Assembly: GCF_022539505.1 (NCBI RefSeq)
Contig: NC_061513.1
Location: 353,381,696 to 353,445,695, forward strand
Direction: 5' to 3'
Source of the DNA: Lolium rigidum
Taxonomy: Eukaryota > Streptophyta > Magnoliopsida > Poales > Poaceae
DNA length: 64,000 nucleotides
A program made the translations under genes and the position numbers. The notes beneath the pieces were generated by a model, which ran no database searches, had not been told where the DNA came from, and saw only the letters and a list, made by a program, of their open reading frames with translations. This document shows, one piece after another, positions 10,167 through 20,920 of this stretch. How positions within the stretch are numbered: the stretch's first letter is position 1; the number at the start of each line of letters is the position of its first letter.

Positions 10167-11303
10167 ATGCCGAGCGAGCTGAAGCGCGACGCAGAGGATG
10201 CTGGTTCCACGTCTCCGAGCCATCGCCGGAGAATCAACGACCCCGACAAGCCGATGTACCTGGTGGTGGAGCACAAGGCCGGGAAGAAAAAGGACGCCAA
10301 GCCTGCCGACTCCGCACCCAGCGTCAGCATCGCCGGCGCAACAACGCCTATGGTCCCCCTGCACCTCAGCCAACCCGGCATGTCCTTCGCCGCGGTATCG
10401 TCGCCGCAGGGGTCCTGGATCGTCGGCGTGGGCGGGGAAGGGCAGGGTCACACCATAATCTACGATGTCGCGACCTCCAAGGAGTTTCACGGCCCCGACC
10501 TCAGTACCAACAAGATGGATCCCGTCCTGATACCGTTCCGCGGCCAGCTCTACGTGCTCTCGCGCCGCCCCTCCGTCAAGTATGAACCGAGGGGCCTCGA
10601 CTACCTTCCCTGGTTCGAGCGGATTTGCTTCAAGGACGGCCGCCCTAGGTGGAACCGTCTAACCCAAGATCTCGAGCCGCCGCCCGTCTTCCCGTGCCGC
10701 ATCAACCCGATCGAGTACAGCAACCCGCCGGAGATTCGCGTCGCCTCCTACGCCACGGTCGGCTCCCACATCGTGCTCTCCGTCCAGCAGGAGAACGCTG
10801 GCAAGGTGAAGAGGAAATACAAGGGGACCTGCGGGTACGACGTGGACAGGGACGTGTGGGAGATGGTGCACGCCATGAATCTTCCCTTCCTCGGCGAGGC
10901 TGTGCCCCTCGGCGACCACCTCTTTCTTGGCCGGTCCAGAGCCAGGGACGGTGCTGTCGTTGTCTACTCTATGCAGGTCAGCCAATCAGTAGCATCTGAG
11001 CTGTCCATTAGAGAGGTTAACGTGGTGGTGGCGCCCAAGGGCCGCATTGTTCTTGGGGAACTTCTCTTCCCTTTGGAAAGAGGCTGGTTCTGCTCGGTTT
11101 GCGTTCCATCTGCTGATCCCGGCCCCGAGGCCAAGTTAGTAGACAAAGTTGTTCTTCATCGCAAATACGCTATGGTGGGGTATAATGCTGGTGAGAACAA
11201 TGCTACAATTGCGAAGCAGCATCGGCAAGTTTACAAACTGGTGGTTGATCCATCTCGTCCTTTGGCTCATCCTTCCCCGGTGGCTGCTGCTTTCACAATG
11301 TAA
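10167..11303 (+). CDS. DUF1668-like grass protein, unknown function (hybrid copy)
   Basis: An uninterrupted 378-codon, intronless frame. It starts with a basic, probably disordered N-terminus (MPSELKRDAED...HRRRINDPDKPMYLVVEHK). The body repeats beta-rich modules (FAAVSSPQGSWIVGVGG, IYDVATSKEF, YDVDRDVWEMVHAMNLPF, GDHLFLGRSR), as expected of a kelch-like propeller. From memory this is the monocot-specific DUF1668 (or related DUF1618) group. The biochemical role is unknown. The ATG is chosen because it begins the part shared with the chimera and lies just after the TATA-like box. Residues 1-130 equal those of the partner at 49294. After base 10556 identity falls to about 88%, so this copy looks like a recombinant of two paralogues. 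It ends VAAAFTM, and a 3-residue GKS present in the partner is missing. Confidence 0.75.
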   Translation: MPSELKRDAEDAGSTSPSHRRRINDPDKPMYLVVEHKAGKKKDAKPADSAPSVSIAGATTPMVPLHLSQPGMSFAAVSSPQGSWIVGVGGEGQGHTIIYDVATSKEFHGPDLSTNKMDPVLIPFRGQLYVLSRRPSVKYEPRGLDYLPWFERICFKDGRPRWNRLTQDLEPPPVFPCRINPIEYSNPPEIRVASYATVGSHIVLSVQQENAGKVKRKYKGTCGYDVDRDVWEMVHAMNLPFLGEAVPLGDHLFLGRSRARDGAVVVYSMQVSQSVASELSIREVNVVVAPKGRIVLGELLFPLERGWFCSVCVPSADPGPEAKLVDKVVLHRKYAMVGYNAGENNATIAKQHRQVYKLVVDPSRPLAHPSPVAAAFTM

Positions 11304-11447
11304 TATTGCCACAGCCCACGAGCCTCTAGTTTTCAGCTGTCGCTGCCTATCCTCCAGTTTTTATTCCTCATCTGTATACTCTTCACATGAATGATGTATC
11401 TGCATTACTACTAGTACGTGCAATAGGACAAACTTACAAGATAATTA

Positions 11448-12483
11448 GAGCATCTCCAATAGTCGCGTCAAAATGCCGCGCGCAGGCTTTTGCGCCATCC
11501 TACACTTCAAAGCTATCGCGCCGCTTCCAGCGCACGCGCACCCAACCGACAGGAAGATTCAGCCGCGCGTCGCTTCTTCACCGCTCCACCTCGCTCCGCG
11601 CATCGCTCCACCTCGCTCGCGCGCCGCTCCGCCTCCGTCGCGATGCCTCCCCGCCACCACTCAAGCTCCGGCTACCGTGGTGTCCGCGTGCGTCCGAACG
11701 TGATCTTCTACACCGAGATCCGGAGCGGCAAGGAGCGGATCGGGCTCGGCCGTTCGAGACGGCGCACGAGGCGGCACGCGCGTACGACGCGGTCGCCTGG
11801 CGCCTCGGCCGCTCTCGGCGGTCGATGAACTTCGACGACGTCTGGACGCGGCAGCAGGCGGAAGCCCTCGTGCCGCCGCCGGTGGCCGTCACGCGCGAGG
11901 CGAGGCAGTGCCAGCGCGAGCTCGAACAGCGCCTCGTCGTCGCCGAGCGGGATGAGCGCATGCGCCTCGAGTGGGCGCGGCGCTTCCCGGAAGACGTGGC
12001 CGCGGAGGTCGCCTTCTACGCCGAGAAGGAAGAGGCGAAGGCGGCGCAGAAGGCGGCGTAGAAGTGCGATCGGGAGGCGAGGAGGGCGAAGAAGGAGGCC
12101 AAGAAGAAGGAGAAGGAGGAGAAAGCTGCGAGGAAGATTGGAAGAAGCAGGAGAAGAAGAATGGCGCCGGTCCGTCGACCATCACCGTCAACTCTTAGTT
12201 CGCGTGGACTTCGACTCCAGTGTCGTCCACCACACCGAACTCCTCCGACTTCGACTGGGAGTCTGATTAGTGTAGTCTAGTTTTAATAAATTCGGTTGTA
12301 GCAAATGTGGGTTGAACTTTGCAATATATTTATATTTTCAGTCTATTTTTACGTTTTATTTGATCTATTTACATATGCAATTGTGTGAGAAATATTGTTT
12401 TGGACTGCATTTTAGCGCATCTGCAAAAGGACTGATTCAGCGCTGCATTTTGGCGCGGCGGTTTACAACACCTGGTGAAGCTC
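11448..12483 (+). mobile_element. TIR element (GAGCATCTCCAA ends) carrying an AP2 frame
   Basis: The left end gagcatctccaat follows the trinucleotide tta (11445-11447). The right end is degraded (gtgaagctc, ending about 12483, next bases tca). The matched element at 50558-51665 keeps a better right end (ttggagatgctc then tta). The TIR sequence and the 3-bp TTA/TAA target fit the PIF/Harbinger group. There is no transposase inside, only an AP2/ERF-type frame, so it is non-autonomous. Confidence 0.6.
11643..12061 (+). pseudogene. Broken AP2/ERF-domain reading frame inside a TIR element
   Basis: From the ATG at 11643 the frame gives SSSGYRGVRVRPN...FYTEIRSG, the first half of an AP2/ERF DNA-binding domain. 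A 2-base loss near 11746 moves the rest (FETAHEAARAYDAVAWRLGR, then MNFDDV) into another frame. An RQQAEAL...ERDERMRLEWARRFPEDVAAEVAFYAEKEEAK-type coiled region follows and stops at a TAG (12059-12061) where the partner copy has AAG. Beyond the stop the lysine-rich tail can still be read. This is a high-copy transposon-borne family in Triticeae rather than a working transcription factor. Confidence 0.7.
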
Positions 12484-12511
12484 TCATCGGCGCCGCGCAC
12501 TGCTGATGAGC

Positions 12512-12562
12512 GCAGATTGCACACCGTTGGGAAACCCAAGAGGAAGGTATGATGAGCACAAT
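12512..12562 (-). mobile_element. Fragment of an LTR 3' end, reversed
   Basis: The bases gttgggaaacccaagaggaa and the flanking gtatgatgagcac are the reverse of the LTR terminal region seen at 54235-54275 and 59310-59350 (cttcctcttggggttgccc). Only about 50 bp remain. Confidence 0.5.
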
Positions 12563-13836
12563 AGGTTTCTCCACCGGTGCCTCCTCGATCGTCCGGCAGC
12601 CGATCGTCTTGCCGCCTCCTCGGAGGGCCGCCACAACAAGCCGCCACAAGAAATTGCTGGGAGCGTCTACACCTCAACCGCCACCGGCGGAGCCTAAAGG
12701 CAAGGCCGCTGCACCGCTATTGCCCATCCCACCACCCCAGGAAGATAACATCGATGATGATGGGCCGGTCGACGTCGATGCCTACCTCAACACCGGCGCC
12801 GACATAGACGATTTGTACATGGCGGGCGCGGATGAAGAACCATTCCGCGCTCGCGACGAACAAGCTGGCCCGCCCAAGGCAACAAACAAACAGCGCCTGG
12901 TGTTCGGCGGCTTCTCTGAAGAGACGCCTCCGGCCACCGATATACAAGAGCCATCCGCTGCAAACATCTTCAGCCCTAATACGCTAATCAAGAAGGTCAA
13001 CGAGCAGTTTGAAGTGTCAGGGGCCGTTGCTCCGAAGAAGCCCCGTAAAAGACCTAGTAAGAACAACAAGGAGAAGTCTGCGAGCCAGCCACCTCCGACG
13101 ATCCGTCATCGGGACTCCATTGTACCTCCCAGCAAGGATGGCTTGACCAGAATGCATGAAGCTGGCAAACCAATAATGGGTCCGGAGCTGCGCCACCTCG
13201 ATTCCGGAGCTATGCTGCGTCTGCAGGATAGTATCCTTCACCTAGAGAGTGTCCTTCTTAAGGACAAAGATCCAAATTACCTGGTCTTCACGGTCAGGGT
13301 GCCAAGAGATGTGAGCTTCGTCACCGATGCCCCCGCGGATATATTCTTTATAGCGTACGAGGACGTCTTCAAGCTATTCCACTCAAGAAGGCTGGACTAT
13401 AACTTGGTCCGCCTATTCGCGCTCAATCTGGCGATGAAGATCAAGAGAGAGTACCCCGGACGTCGCGATAGCGGATCCCTACTACATGCGTGAAAGCCAG
13501 TTGGCCTTATCAGCGGTGCGGGTCCGGGCTTCGTTGTACCTACAAAAGTGCTTCTTGGACAACAAGAGGAAGGACAACATCCTTTTGGCTTACTTTCCCG
13601 AGTAAGTACACATCCGCTAGCCCTGTAATAAATTTCTTTTCCACTGCTCATTTCCAACATCGATCTTGTTCCAAATTTGTGTTGCGCAGAGACATGTACT
13701 GCGTACTCATCTCCATCGCCCGAAGTATTCTCTTGCCTCCTATTTCGACTCGGGGAGTGCGAAAAAAAAAGAACTACGCCAAAATAAGGGGTGTGCTAGA
13801 TGATGCTCTCGAGGACTACTTCAAAAAGGGAGGCGC
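12549..13836 (+). pseudogene. CACTA-associated Ulp1-like frame, truncated by an LTR
   Basis: A 315-codon frame starts at 12549. It has a proline-rich start, then DDGPVDVDAYLNTGADIDDLY, EEPFRA, RLVFGGFSEE and an AANIFSPNTL block, a Lys/Arg-rich patch (KKPRKRPSK), then LRHLDSGAMLRLQDSILHLE and DYNLVRLFALN. I recognise this as the non-transposase protein of Triticeae CACTA elements, whose C-terminal half is a Ulp1/C48 protease-like domain. Near 13455 the frame breaks; a +1 frame continues with DVAIADPYYMRESQLA and ILLAYFPE to an intron donor (gtaagt, about 13600). After an acceptor near 13690 come YSLASYFDSGSA and VLDDALEDYFKKGG. The remainder, with the protease core, is lost at the LTR that starts at 13837. 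Confidence 0.7.
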
Positions 13837-15352
13837 TGATGACCCACAAGTATAGGGGGTGTATCGTAGTATCTTCGATAAGTAAGAATGTCGATCCCAA
13901 CGAGGAGCAGAAGGTGTTGACAAGCAGTTTCGATGAAGGATTCACTGTAAATGCTCACAGACAAGTATTCAAGGGGTTTTGATATTGCAGATAAATAAAA
14001 TACAAGTAAATAAAATGCGAGAGAAATAATTGCAGCGAGTGGCCCAATCCTTTTTAGCACAAAGGACAAGCCGGTTTGTTTACTTATGAAGACCAAACGT
14101 TCTTGAGGACACACGGGGATTTTAGTCTAGTGCTTTCGCTTCATATAGCTAATTAATCTTCATTGTTTTGATAAGTGTTGTGTGGGTGAACCTATGTTAA
14201 TGCACCGCCCTTCCTAGGACTAATACATACTTGTGATTATACCCCTTGCAAGCATCCGTAACTACAAGAAAGTAATTAAGATAAATCTAACCACAACCTT
14301 AAACTCTGAGATCATGCGATCCCTCTTGCATCGATATACCAACGGGGGCTCAGGTTTCTGTCACTCCGGCAACCCCGCAATCAGCAACCGAATACAAGAT
14401 GCACTCCCCTAGGCCCATAAATGGTGAAGTATCGTGTAGTCGACGTTCACATGACACCACTAGAAGAATGACACCACAACTTAAATATCATAACATTGAA
14501 TATTACTCAACCATAATTCACTACTAACATTTAGACTTCACCCATGTCCTCAAGAACTAAACGAACTACTCACAAGACATCATGTGGAATACAATCAGAG
14601 GTGATATGATGATGAATAACAATCTGAACATAAACCTTGGTTCAACGGTTTCACTCAATAGCATCAATAACAAGTAGAAGTCAACACCGGGAGAGTTTCC
14701 CCTATCAAACAATCAAGATCCAACCCAAATCGTTACAGCGGTGACGAGGTGCAGCGGTGGTGATGGCGGTGTAGATGGTGGAGATGATGATGATGATGAT
14801 GGAGATGATGTCCAGCTCGATGACGATGGCGATGGCGTCGATTTCCCCCTCCGGGAGGGAATTTCCACGGCGGATTCCTGCCCGCCGGAGAGCTCTTTTC
14901 TCTCTGGTGTTCTCCGCCCCGCAGAGGCGGCTGTAACTCTTCGCGAGGTACCCTCTGTGGCTTAGGTTTTCGGGACGAAGGAGTACGCGAAGAAAAGGAG
15001 GCGAAAGGGGCTGTGGGGCCCCCACACCACATGGTGGCGCGGCCAGGCCATGGGCCGCGCCGCCATGTTGTCTGGGCCCACCTTGGGTCCAGCTGGCTCC
15101 CCCTTCTGGCTTCCTTCGTCATCTGGAAAAATAGGAATTTACGTGTAATTTCCTTCCACAGTTGATCTTCCGAAATATTGCGTTCTGACGGGGCTTTTTC
15201 CAGCAGAATCCTGGCTCCGGTGCTTGATCCTCCAATAATGATGAAACATGCAAAATAGATGAAATAACATAAGTATTGTGTCCCAATATGAAATATATCA
15301 ATGAATAACAGCAAATTATGATACAAAATAGTGATGCAAATTGGACGTATCA
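13837..15352 (-). mobile_element. LTR of a gypsy-like retrotransposon, reversed
   Basis: It begins tgatgacccacaag and ends ggacgtatca, that is TG...CA with the LTR read on the minus strand starting TGATACGTCC. It contains a (gat)n microsatellite at 14775-14810 and the leader-like GC-rich part near 14990-15100. It abuts the internal polypurine tract at 15353. A matching second LTR is not present. Confidence 0.75.
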
Positions 15353-15540
15353 ACTCCCCCAAGCTTAGACCTCGCTTGTCCCCAAGCGAAACTGAGCTCG
15401 ATAAACGAGACCACATGTTTATGGAGTGAAGAGTCGATAAATAAAATACGGACAAGAAGCATCATATTGATTCACACAAGACATTCTAGTAGACATTCTC
15501 TTCATATAACTCAACTTGACAAGTCTAAGTCACACACGCT
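15353..15540 (-). mobile_element. Polypurine tract and internal remnant of the reversed LTR element
   Basis: The plus-strand sequence actcccccaagcttag (minus strand ctaagcttgggggagt) is the polypurine tract that primes plus-strand synthesis next to the 3' LTR. About 190 bp of internal sequence (cgcttgtccccaagcgaaac...) follow before the match to that element type is lost, so the element is truncated. Confidence 0.65.
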
Positions 15541-17249
15541 ACCCGCACGCGGTAAGTCACGAAGGGTCTGTACTTATAGAGTCTAGGTTGGAGGGAAGAG
15601 AGGAAGTCTTTTTGAAATTTGATGCAGCAAAGAGATGATCTGATGTAATGGACGGCTGAGACTCATGAGGCACGCGGATTGCTGACTTGTCATCTCGTCG
15701 GGTCTCGATGTTGTGGTTGTTATTGCTTCATACGAATCCGATGGGTCATCCATAGTAATATCTGTCTGCACTAATTTCGGGTTTCCTGTCTGCACTAATT
15801 TCGGGTTTCCCTGCCCCCTAGTAAATAGCTAGCGTGAAGGGTCATTCATCATAATAGCCGCATGCACTAATTTTGGGTCTCTCCCTCCGACTAAATAGCT
15901 AGCTTCCTGGAATGAATCAATCAATCCGAAATCAAGGGAACCTGGGTCAAACTTTGTTTTCGTTTCCTACTAATGCAGTGGCATTCGTTTCCTAATTTAT
16001 GTACTTTTTTTTTTCTTAAGCGAAAATCTTGTCTTGCTCCTTAGTGAATTATACTTGGCAAAGAAACGATCAATCAATGTATTTTTGCTAGAGAGAGAGA
16101 GAGAGGATGGTTGGTTCGACCAGTAACGCTGACAATAAAAAGAATAACCATTGGCATGTACTTCAAAGTTCAAACAAGTTAGAGACAAACACTTTTGAAT
16201 CCACGGTGCATTTTGCTTCAAACCATCGAAATATATATATCGTTTCCATCAGGCAGATTGAAGCAAATATGTCTTATTACATATGTTGTGCATGTAACCT
16301 GGATTGAGCTTATACATGATAAGCTTTCAACTAAGTAGAAGCATCAGTACGTATTGGATCGCCACATATCAGCTACATAGTGGACACAAAACATAACGCA
16401 CCATGCACACCTAGCCAGAGCCACACGAAAAATAGCTATGCATTGTCACATGGAAAAACATCACATCTTGATGCGGTCAACTAGATTACACAGCACACTA
16501 CTCAAGAAAACATGACAGACCACTAAAGCTCTCCTCCTTCTCTTGCACCTTTGGCTCATCTTCCTCCTCCCATCGCCCAGGTGCACCTTCTTCTGCACCA
16601 ACCAACACAACCACCAAGGGTGTGTTGTGCATCATCCAGTCAGCTCCTTGGAGGATTCTCGAGGTATTTGGCAGGAAATCTCGTTGGATTGATATACCCC
16701 AGCTGAACATCAAAATGCGAGATTCACATGGCATAACCTTAGGCATCAGCTGAGTCCAGGAGCACCTGGAAACATCACATGCCATTAGGCATATCACTAT
16801 TCCAAGGAAGAAATACATTCAAAGTCCTGTAAAGATTATTAGAAGAATAGTCATCTTGGTGTATCACAAGTTATGGTTCGATTCATCATTACAAGAATTA
16901 TCATAGAAGGCTATTAGAAGAATAGTAATTAATCTTGTTATTAGTTCAAGCCTTCAACTTCTCTCCTTTACCTGAAAAACAAGGACAGTACATGGAATAA
17001 AAGACTAGGAGCTTAACCTTGTAAGAGCAGTAACTAATCAAATGTTTAGAGAGGGTTCTAATTCACACAATAAGCAAAAAACCAAAGCCATTATTCAATC
17101 AAAGGAAACTTTCCATCGAGGCAACAGATTTAGGCAGCAACACTTGTAGGCTATGATGTGCACATTCAATCATATGCCAGGCTCAAGTCTAATTTTCATT
17201 TGATTGTAAAACTAGATCAACGTCAAATAAATGAAACCATTCCTACTAT
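15541..17249. other. Spacer with small repeats, no gene supported
   Basis: A perfect 24-bp tandem pair occupies 15763-15810 (tgtctgcactaatttcgggt + ttcc), and a diverged third unit lies near 15862. A (ga)n run is at 16091-16106. A 106-codon minus-strand frame at 16498-16818 has an acidic tail (GRWEEEDEPKVQEKEE) but no family I know. Confidence 0.4.
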
Positions 17250-17520
17250 ATTAGTGAAAAAGGTGGTAGTCCAAGCCAGGGCTTAGCCGATCCTGCCACC
17301 ACACGCAAGGCAAGCTCCACCAGGGGCGAGGCGGGTGACGTCCGCCAAGGGCTGGCGCGGGTGACCTGCAACAGGGGCAGCGAGCACGACCCCCAGTAGG
17401 GGCTGGCACGGGGACCGAAGAAGCGGGAAGGCAGTAAGCCCTCCACGATGGCGAGCAAGGATCAAACCACTCTGGCTGCAACAGACACAAGGGCAAGGCG
17501 CAACCTGCAAACCACAAACA
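17250..17520. other. Isolated GC-rich patch, unrecognised
   Basis: A GC-rich island in AT-rich surroundings with internal near-repeats (gggctggcgcggg and gggctggcacggggac; caggggcgag and caggggcagcgag). Frames are open on the minus strand but not recognisable. It may be a TE fragment or decayed exon. Confidence 0.25.
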
Positions 17521-18114
17521 GAAAAAATGACATTATTATTATAAGCATGATTACTTATTACCGATACTATCATCAAATCCACATGAACCACCATCTCGCT
17601 CGCTGTATTAGATAGAGAAAGCTCGCGGAGAGTCACAACCAATAAAACATGAATGCATGAAGATCTGCTACTCAGATTAATAATACAAGAGATACTAGCT
17701 AGCTACAGAGTGACTTAATAAATTGGAGCACCAAATGCTTGAATAGCTAGCTCCCAGGTCCAGGACCAAAGTATATATACAAGTACCTGCAAAATGTCGG
17801 CTGCAACTAGCACAACCTCATCTCCATCATTATGATCATTAAATCTGTTCTGGTTGCTCATCTCCATCATTCACAAACTACACCACCTCCTGTTCATACA
17901 TATGTGTTTATCCATATAGTTGCACAAAAAATGCATCAGCAAACATTCAGACCATTATGAAAAGGCACATACAGTCTAGGCATGATTTTATATATTTCAT
18001 ATTAGGAAAAAACAACAGAAAGCAAATTGCAATCGCATATGTCAACTAACTGCAGCACGCATACTAGCAGCTAATTGATTCAACAAATTCAGGGATAATC
18101 ACCCAGAGCAAAAA
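17521..18114. other. AT-rich spacer, nothing recognised
   Basis: No conserved frame, terminal repeat or RNA gene seen. Confidence 0.4.
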
Positions 18115-18960
18115 ATCACGGCCAATAGAGCATGAATTGGACAAAAGAAAGTAACATGATCATTAATTCATTATTTATTTTAGACATTTGAAGCAAATAC
18201 AAACTAGCACCTCATAAACTACATCACCAACACAAACCAGTACCAGAAAAGGAATACAAATAATTAAAAGTTTAACAAACCAGTACGAGCAGCAAGACTG
18301 ATGCAGCACCACATGCAATTATGCACCTAACATATTAGAAAAGAAAGGAGTATAATTAAGCTACTATATATGCAAAAAAAAAATGCACTATATCAATGGA
18401 ACACACCATGGTCGCTATGCACAGCACATACATGGATCAGAAGATCAATTGTAGATCACAACAATGCTAATATGCAAACATCTAAAAGACAGCGATGATT
18501 TAACAGCAGCTACCGTATTCATATTAAGAATTAGAGATATGATTTCTGTTCACATACCAATTAGAATATAGCATACCAGAACGATATAGCACAACGCACA
18601 CACATAGGTGCCATCATCAGGATTAAATCACAGCCAATAGAGCATGCCTTGGACACGAAGAAAGTAACATGATCATTAATTCATTATTTATTTTAGACAT
18701 TAGAGGCAAATACAAAATAGAACCTTACATCACTAACAAAAGCCAGTACCAGAAAAGCACCACAAATAATTGAAAGTTTAACTGCTTGATGGCCAGACAG
18801 AAGGCATCGACTTGAGGAATAACCTGGGAGGATTGTAAAGAAGCTAAGATAGCACAACTGCGGTGAACTTGGCGCCACGTCCTGCCCAGCAGCAGTCACA
18901 CCACATGCTCTTTTGCACCTCACAGATTAGAAGAAGATTGCATATTAGAAAAAAAAAAGA
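18115..18960 (+). repeat. Local direct repeat, ~510-bp spacing
   Basis: 18115-18286 and 18628-18781 are diverged copies. Both hold 'ccaatagagcatg', 'agaaagtaacatgatcatta', 'attcattatttattttagac', 'ccagtaccagaaaag' and 'aaagtttaac'. The segments after them (18325 onward and 18916 onward: gcacctnacanattagaa...taagctactat) also correspond, so the unit is at least 250 bp. Confidence 0.65.
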
Positions 18961-19379
18961 GGATAAATAAGCTACTATGCACAAAATATTGTTGATGAAA
19001 GCTTTATATAACAAGGTTCATAGCAACTAGAGTTTCACAGTAAACGCCAAGGATCATGATAGAGCGAATGATTCCATCAATATTAAATCTTTGCGTGCCT
19101 ACTAATAAAAGGAATAAAAATGGTACTGCACATGACAAGGAGATGTTGCAAGAAAAGACACAAGTTCACACTTTGAACAATTATAGGCGGCGGAAATATA
19201 ATATGTCCATTGAGTCTAGATGGAGTTGAGTACAACATCTTATCGAATTAAGCATGCTTCACACAAGAGAGATAGTAATTATCACATTTAATAGGCAATA
19301 AAAGTGCTCAAAAAAAATCAGTTAGGTGTTGCATCTAATTAACCAGGAACATAGATCACACCATTGCAGATGAAAGTTA

Positions 19380-20096
19380 GGTGTTGCGCTTGCGGATGTC
19401 ATGCATGGCATCACCATCAAGCCTCCTGCTCATTCTGTTCCCTCCAACTGCCACTTCGCACCCTTTTAGCTCCTCCTCTTATGGAATAGCAAATAGGAAA
19501 TAATTAAAAGAATCGAGTAAGCAATTAATTTCAGGGTAGCAGGATGCCGACAGCGGCAGGGAGGACGGCGGCATCCTCTCTAGCGAGATCAATAGTGCAA
19601 AGCATTTGCCACCGTGGAACTCATCGGACAGCTGGTGTGAGATCCCCATAAACGTCCCACCATAAAAGATTTTCAGGCAAGTCAATACGTGCTCAGTAGG
19701 AAAATCAAAAGGAATACATACCCGGCAAAATTTCCTGGAATGCACGAAAGTAAAAGATATGCATGTTCAATACCAGAATAAAAAAATCAAGATGATACCA
19801 CTCTGAAGGCACTAACAAGACCAAATACTTAAATGCTAAGTTCTAGTTGCGGAATATGGAATAAGAAACAAGAACTAAAAAAAAGATGATGGAAATTATA
19901 TTGCCATTCAAATCACTTCAATTCCTGGAACTATTGTCTTGGATATTTCCACATAACCCGTACAACACATCATTTTATTGGAGTGGAAGAGTAATCTCAC
20001 CCTGAATCCATCGTCTGCATCGACCAGAACCCATACATTTCTCCTATGCATCCTTGAGTGCTCCATCTGCAATAGCAAGGTCCAAGGAACCATCAA
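19380..20096 (-). other. Possible exons of an unrecognised minus-strand gene
   Basis: Two minus-strand frames look less random than their surroundings. One is 20096-19908 (containing HRRNVWVLVDADDGFRVRLL). The other is 19745-19479 (containing YGGTFMGISHQLSDEFHGGK), with a possible continuation at 19470-19385 (ELKGCEVAVGGNRMSRRLDG). I cannot assign a family, and splice sites were not convincingly placed. The flanks 18961-19379 and 20097-20920 are AT-rich with nothing recognised. Confidence 0.2.
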
Positions 20097-20920
20097 TTTC
20101 CCAAATCATAAGCTCTAAATTGAGAAAAAAAGCAAAAAATGCCCGAGGTTAAAAGCTGCATTTTTTGCATTTCACTTAAGAGATGAATTTCACTTAAGAG
20201 ACCATGGGTGTTTTCATGCACAATCTTGTCACTAGTTCATGCCGGCCTATAGCCAAATGTTACTATGTTTCGATTCCTCTTGTGAAATGCCCTTTGAAAG
20301 CCCCCTTTTTCTAGAATATTCATCCTAGCTACAGGAAAAATAAATCACCAAAATAAGACAGTTCAATAGGCAGATTCTTGTAGAAAGGTAAGATTTCAAG
20401 TTATATAGATTTCAACACAATATGGCTCAAGAATTGCCATGCCTTCTCTGAATAAACTCACTGGAAACGAATAGCCAAATTTGAGAGTTCAGTACTAAGA
20501 ATGGGGTGAAAAGGAAACAACATCAAGAACACCCCCATGAAAGAAAGAAAATAAACCACAATAATAGTTCAATTGCACAAGAAAAAGCAAAGCCTAAGCT
20601 TTCAGGTAAAAAAATAAACACTTCGTGAAAGCGCATATTACTTTCACATATTGTAAGCAACATAGAACCACTACAAGTATATCCCAAAATGAACAACTTT
20701 TCAGTCTCCAATCATCTCAGATCTCTCTTTAGATAACAGAGGGTTGTCAGTTTATAGGAAATGTGTTGTACTGCAATGCGAGAGAGCATCTTCACACATG
20801 GACTTTCCCCCCTCCGAAGATGCAGAAAAGAGTCGAAACATGCAAGGAAATATCAAACTTAGCAATACAATACTTGAAGGAGAAATTTAAAAAACATGGC
20901 ACTCTCCACTAAGTAACTAA

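Larger units (their letters stand above)
1..11447 (+). repeat. Left copy of a ~39.1-kb-period segmental duplication
   Basis: This stretch matches 39135-50557 in the same orientation. The offset drifts from 39134 at the left edge to 39127 near 10 kb because of small indels. Up to 10556 the copies are nearly identical. From 10557 on they carry many true substitutions (about 88% protein identity in the DUF1668-like gene). The match is already running at base 1, so the real left edge lies outside the window. Contents, in order: tandem repeat, telomere-like stretch, GC-rich decayed exons, DUF1668/CYP710A chimera, non-coding DNA, DUF1668-like gene. Confidence 0.97.

Noticed and set aside
15763..15810. 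CRISPR-like or regulatory array
   Set aside because: Only two perfect 24-bp units without spacers; a small tandem duplication.
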